DNA from: Cyclobacteriaceae bacterium
GTDB lineage: Bacteria > Bacteroidota > Bacteroidia > Cytophagales > Cyclobacteriaceae
Length of the DNA stretch: 64,000 nucleotides
Reading direction: 5' to 3'
NCBI GenBank assembly: GCA_019694875.1
Contig: JAIBBC010000001.1
Span: 1,929,501-1,993,500 of the forward strand
Positions 62,430 to 64,000 of this stretch are shown here, one piece after another (positions within the stretch are counted from its first letter, which is position 1; every line of letters starts with the position of its first letter). The notes under the pieces are model-generated. The model saw only the letters and a program-made list of their open reading frames with translations, had not been told where the DNA came from and made no database searches. A program made the position numbers and the translations under genes.

Positions 62430-64000
62430 TTAGGAAACCTTGATCCCCAGTTCCTTTAATTGTTCCGCAGAAATGGTAGACGGACTGTCGATCATCACAT
62501 CGCGGCCGGAGTTATTTTTTGGGAAGGCGATGAAATCACGAATGGAATCCGCGCCACCAAAAATTGAACACAATCGGTCGAATCCAAATGCGATACCTCC
62601 GTGCGGAGGCGCACCGAATTCAAAAGCGTCCAGCAAAAAGCCGAACTGCTTTTTCGCTTCTTCCGGGGTAAACCCGAGATGGTTAAACATCATCGATTGT
62701 GTTTCACGGTCGTGAATACGAATTGAGCCACCACCAACTTCGGTCCCGTTGATTACCATGTCGTATGCGTTCGCGCGAACATCTCCCGGCCTGGTATCCA
62801 GTAATTTGATGTCATCCGGTTTAGGCGATGTAAACGGATGGTGCATAGCGTGGTAACGCTTCGTTTCATCGTCCCACTCCAGCAACGGAAAGTCGATTAC
62901 CCACAAAGCCGAAAATTTATTTTTGTCGCGCAAGCCAAGCTTTTCGCCCATCAGCAAACGTAATTCATTCAGTTGTTTGCGAACCGTATTGGTTTCTCCG
63001 GAAAGAATGAGCAATAAATCGCCCGGCTGGGCATTGAATTTTGCCGCCCATGTTTTCAGGTCATCAGCTGAATAAAATTTGTCCACCGATGACTTGAACG
63101 AGCCGTCTGCTTTACATTGAACATACACGAGGCCCTTCGCACCAACCTGCGGACGCTTTACGTATTCAGTTAGTTCATCAAGCTGCTTGCGGGTGTATTC
63201 GGCACAGCCTTTTGCGCAGATGCCCACAACCATTTCCGCACTGTCGAATACCGGGAAGTTTTTGCCACCCGTCAGTTCTTTAATTTCGACAAACTTCATT
63301 TCGAAGCGGGTATCGGGTTTGTCGGATCCGTAGAGCTTCATAGCTTCATCATATGTCATCCGGGGCACCGAAGGCATATCAATGTTCTTCACGGTCTTAA
63401 ACAAATGACGAATCAGTCCTTCAAACGTTGAAAGAATATCTTCCTGCGTGATGAAGGACATTTCACAGTCGATCTGTGTGAATTCCGGCTGACGGTCAGC
63501 TCGCAAATCTTCATCCCGGAAGCATTTTACAATCTGATAATATCGGTCGAAACCCGACACCATCAGCAATTGCTTGAATGTTTGTGGCGATTGCGGCAAC
63601 GCGTAAAACTCACCGTTGTTGATGCGTGAAGGCACAACAAAATCACGCGCTCCTTCCGGTGTTGATTTGATCAAAACGGGAGTTTCAACTTCAATAAAAT
63701 TTTGTGAATCCAGGTAAGTACGTGTCTGCTGTGCCATTTTATGACGAAGCTGCAGGCTTTCGCGCACCGGGTTTCTTCTTAAATCCAGGTACCGATACTT
63801 CATGCGCAGTTCATCCCCGCCATCGGTATTGTCTTCGATGGTAAACGGAGGGGTTTTTGCCGTATTCAAGACAACAAGCTCCGTTACTTTTATCTCAATA
63901 TCACCCGTAGGAAGTTTGTCATTCTTCGAGAGACGTTCTGCCACCACGCCTTTTGCTTGAATCACGTACTCGCGACCTACTGCCTTGGCAGCCTGCATCA
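62430..64000 (-). CDS. aspS: Aspartyl-tRNA synthetase, partial (N-terminus outside window)
   Basis: This class II synthetase attaches Asp to tRNA-Asp. At least 522 residues are visible and the frame runs off the window at 64000, so the N-terminal anticodon-binding OB domain is incomplete. Class II motifs are present: motif 1 near [20 protein letters not shown], motif 2 [18 protein letters not shown] and motif 3 [15 protein letters not shown]. The bacterial insertion (GAD) domain lies between motifs 2 and 3 ([20 protein letters not shown]). The C-terminal [11 protein letters not shown] and [20 protein letters not shown] are typical. Confidence 0.95.
   Translation of the reverse strand, partial: MQAAKAVGREYVIQAKGVVAERLSKNDKLPTGDIEIKVTELVVLNTAKTPPFTIEDNTDGGDELRMKYRYLDLRRNPVRESLQLRHKMAQQTRTYLDSQNFIEVETPVLIKSTPEGARDFVVPSRINNGEFYALPQSPQTFKQLLMVSGFDRYYQIVKCFRDEDLRADRQPEFTQIDCEMSFITQEDILSTFEGLIRHLFKTVKNIDMPSVPRMTYDEAMKLYGSDKPDTRFEMKFVEIKELTGGKNFPVFDSAEMVVGICAKGCAEYTRKQLDELTEYVKRPQVGAKGLVYVQCKADGSFKSSVDKFYSADDLKTWAAKFNAQPGDLLLILSGETNTVRKQLNELRLLMGEKLGLRDKNKFSALWVIDFPLLEWDDETKRYHAMHHPFTSPKPDDIKLLDTRPGDVRANAYDMVINGTEVGGGSIRIHDRETQSMMFNHLGFTPEEAKKQFGFLLDAFEFGAPPHGGIAFGFDRLCSIFGGADSIRDFIAFPKNNSGRDVMIDSPSTISAEQLKELGIKVS

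Overview
The window is a gene-dense stretch of a Bacteroidota chromosome, most likely from the Cytophagales or a close relative. Supporting signs are a TonB receptor (SusC-like N-terminal domain) paired with a DUF4249 lipoprotein, DUF7935 and DHCW-cupin genes, zinc-free (C-minus) versions of ribosomal proteins S4 and L36, a LysS with a C-terminal extra domain, near absence of Shine-Dalgarno sequences, and several TAnnTTTG-type -7 boxes. There are no rRNA or tRNA genes, no IS elements and no CRISPR array. No intergenic gap exceeds about 250 bp; the largest (7812-8056) holds a terminator, a small hairpin and a candidate promoter.

Region 1 (1-7867) is the end of the spc operon and the alpha operon: rpsH(partial)-rplF-rplR-rpsE-rpmD-rplO-secY-map-infA-rpmJ-rpsM-rpsK-rpsD-rpoA-rplQ, closed by a strong intrinsic terminator. 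Region 2 (8057-23313) is mostly housekeeping metabolism: carA, eno, a DivIC/FtsB-like protein, an outer-membrane barrel, an Ldh-family dehydrogenase, a Ppx/GppA phosphatase, an acyl-CoA carboxylase beta subunit, an M42 peptidase, a cytosolic BtuF-like protein, aroA and aroB (with a tiny YtxH-like gene between them), proline dehydrogenase, lysS and an SRPBCC-like protein. Region 3 (23308-37707) has envelope functions (LptD, an amidase, an MCE/MlaD protein), a second acyl-CoA carboxylase subunit, a SirB1-like protein, a redoxin, a phosphopantetheinyl transferase, WD40, DivIVA, FolB, a HesB/IscA paralogue, and a chain DUF7935-YkvA-NAD(P)-binding protein-DUF2834-PhoD.

Region 4 (37758-45936) is the most interesting. 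A nine-gene minus-strand train (EamA exporter, DHCW cupin, GNAT, OsmC, GNAT, GNAT, DinB, IlvE-type aminotransferase, PNPOx-like) is joined almost throughout by 1-4 nt overlaps. It is divergent from a membrane class III nucleotide cyclase, whose stop codon interlocks with that of a convergent HD-domain protein carrying a C-terminal three-TM Pycsar-effector (PycTM/DUF5706-like) module. The cyclase has non-canonical residues at the base-selection positions, so the pair is a candidate cyclic-nucleotide signalling or defence unit. Upstream of the nine-gene train lies a 41-bp sequence that aligns without gaps (31/41) with the region just upstream of the MocR-type regulator gene at 53187, suggesting a shared operator.

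Region 5 (46058-64000) holds a metallophosphoesterase fused to an Omp85-like barrel with a kinase-like loop in between, the DUF4249/TonB-receptor pair, the MocR regulator, a glycosyltransferase, an ECF-like sigma factor, rsmG, plsC, and three consecutive exported proteins including a TPR-CHAT caspase-like protease. It ends in a partial aspS. A recurring architectural feature is that most convergent gene pairs abut or overlap at their stop codons.
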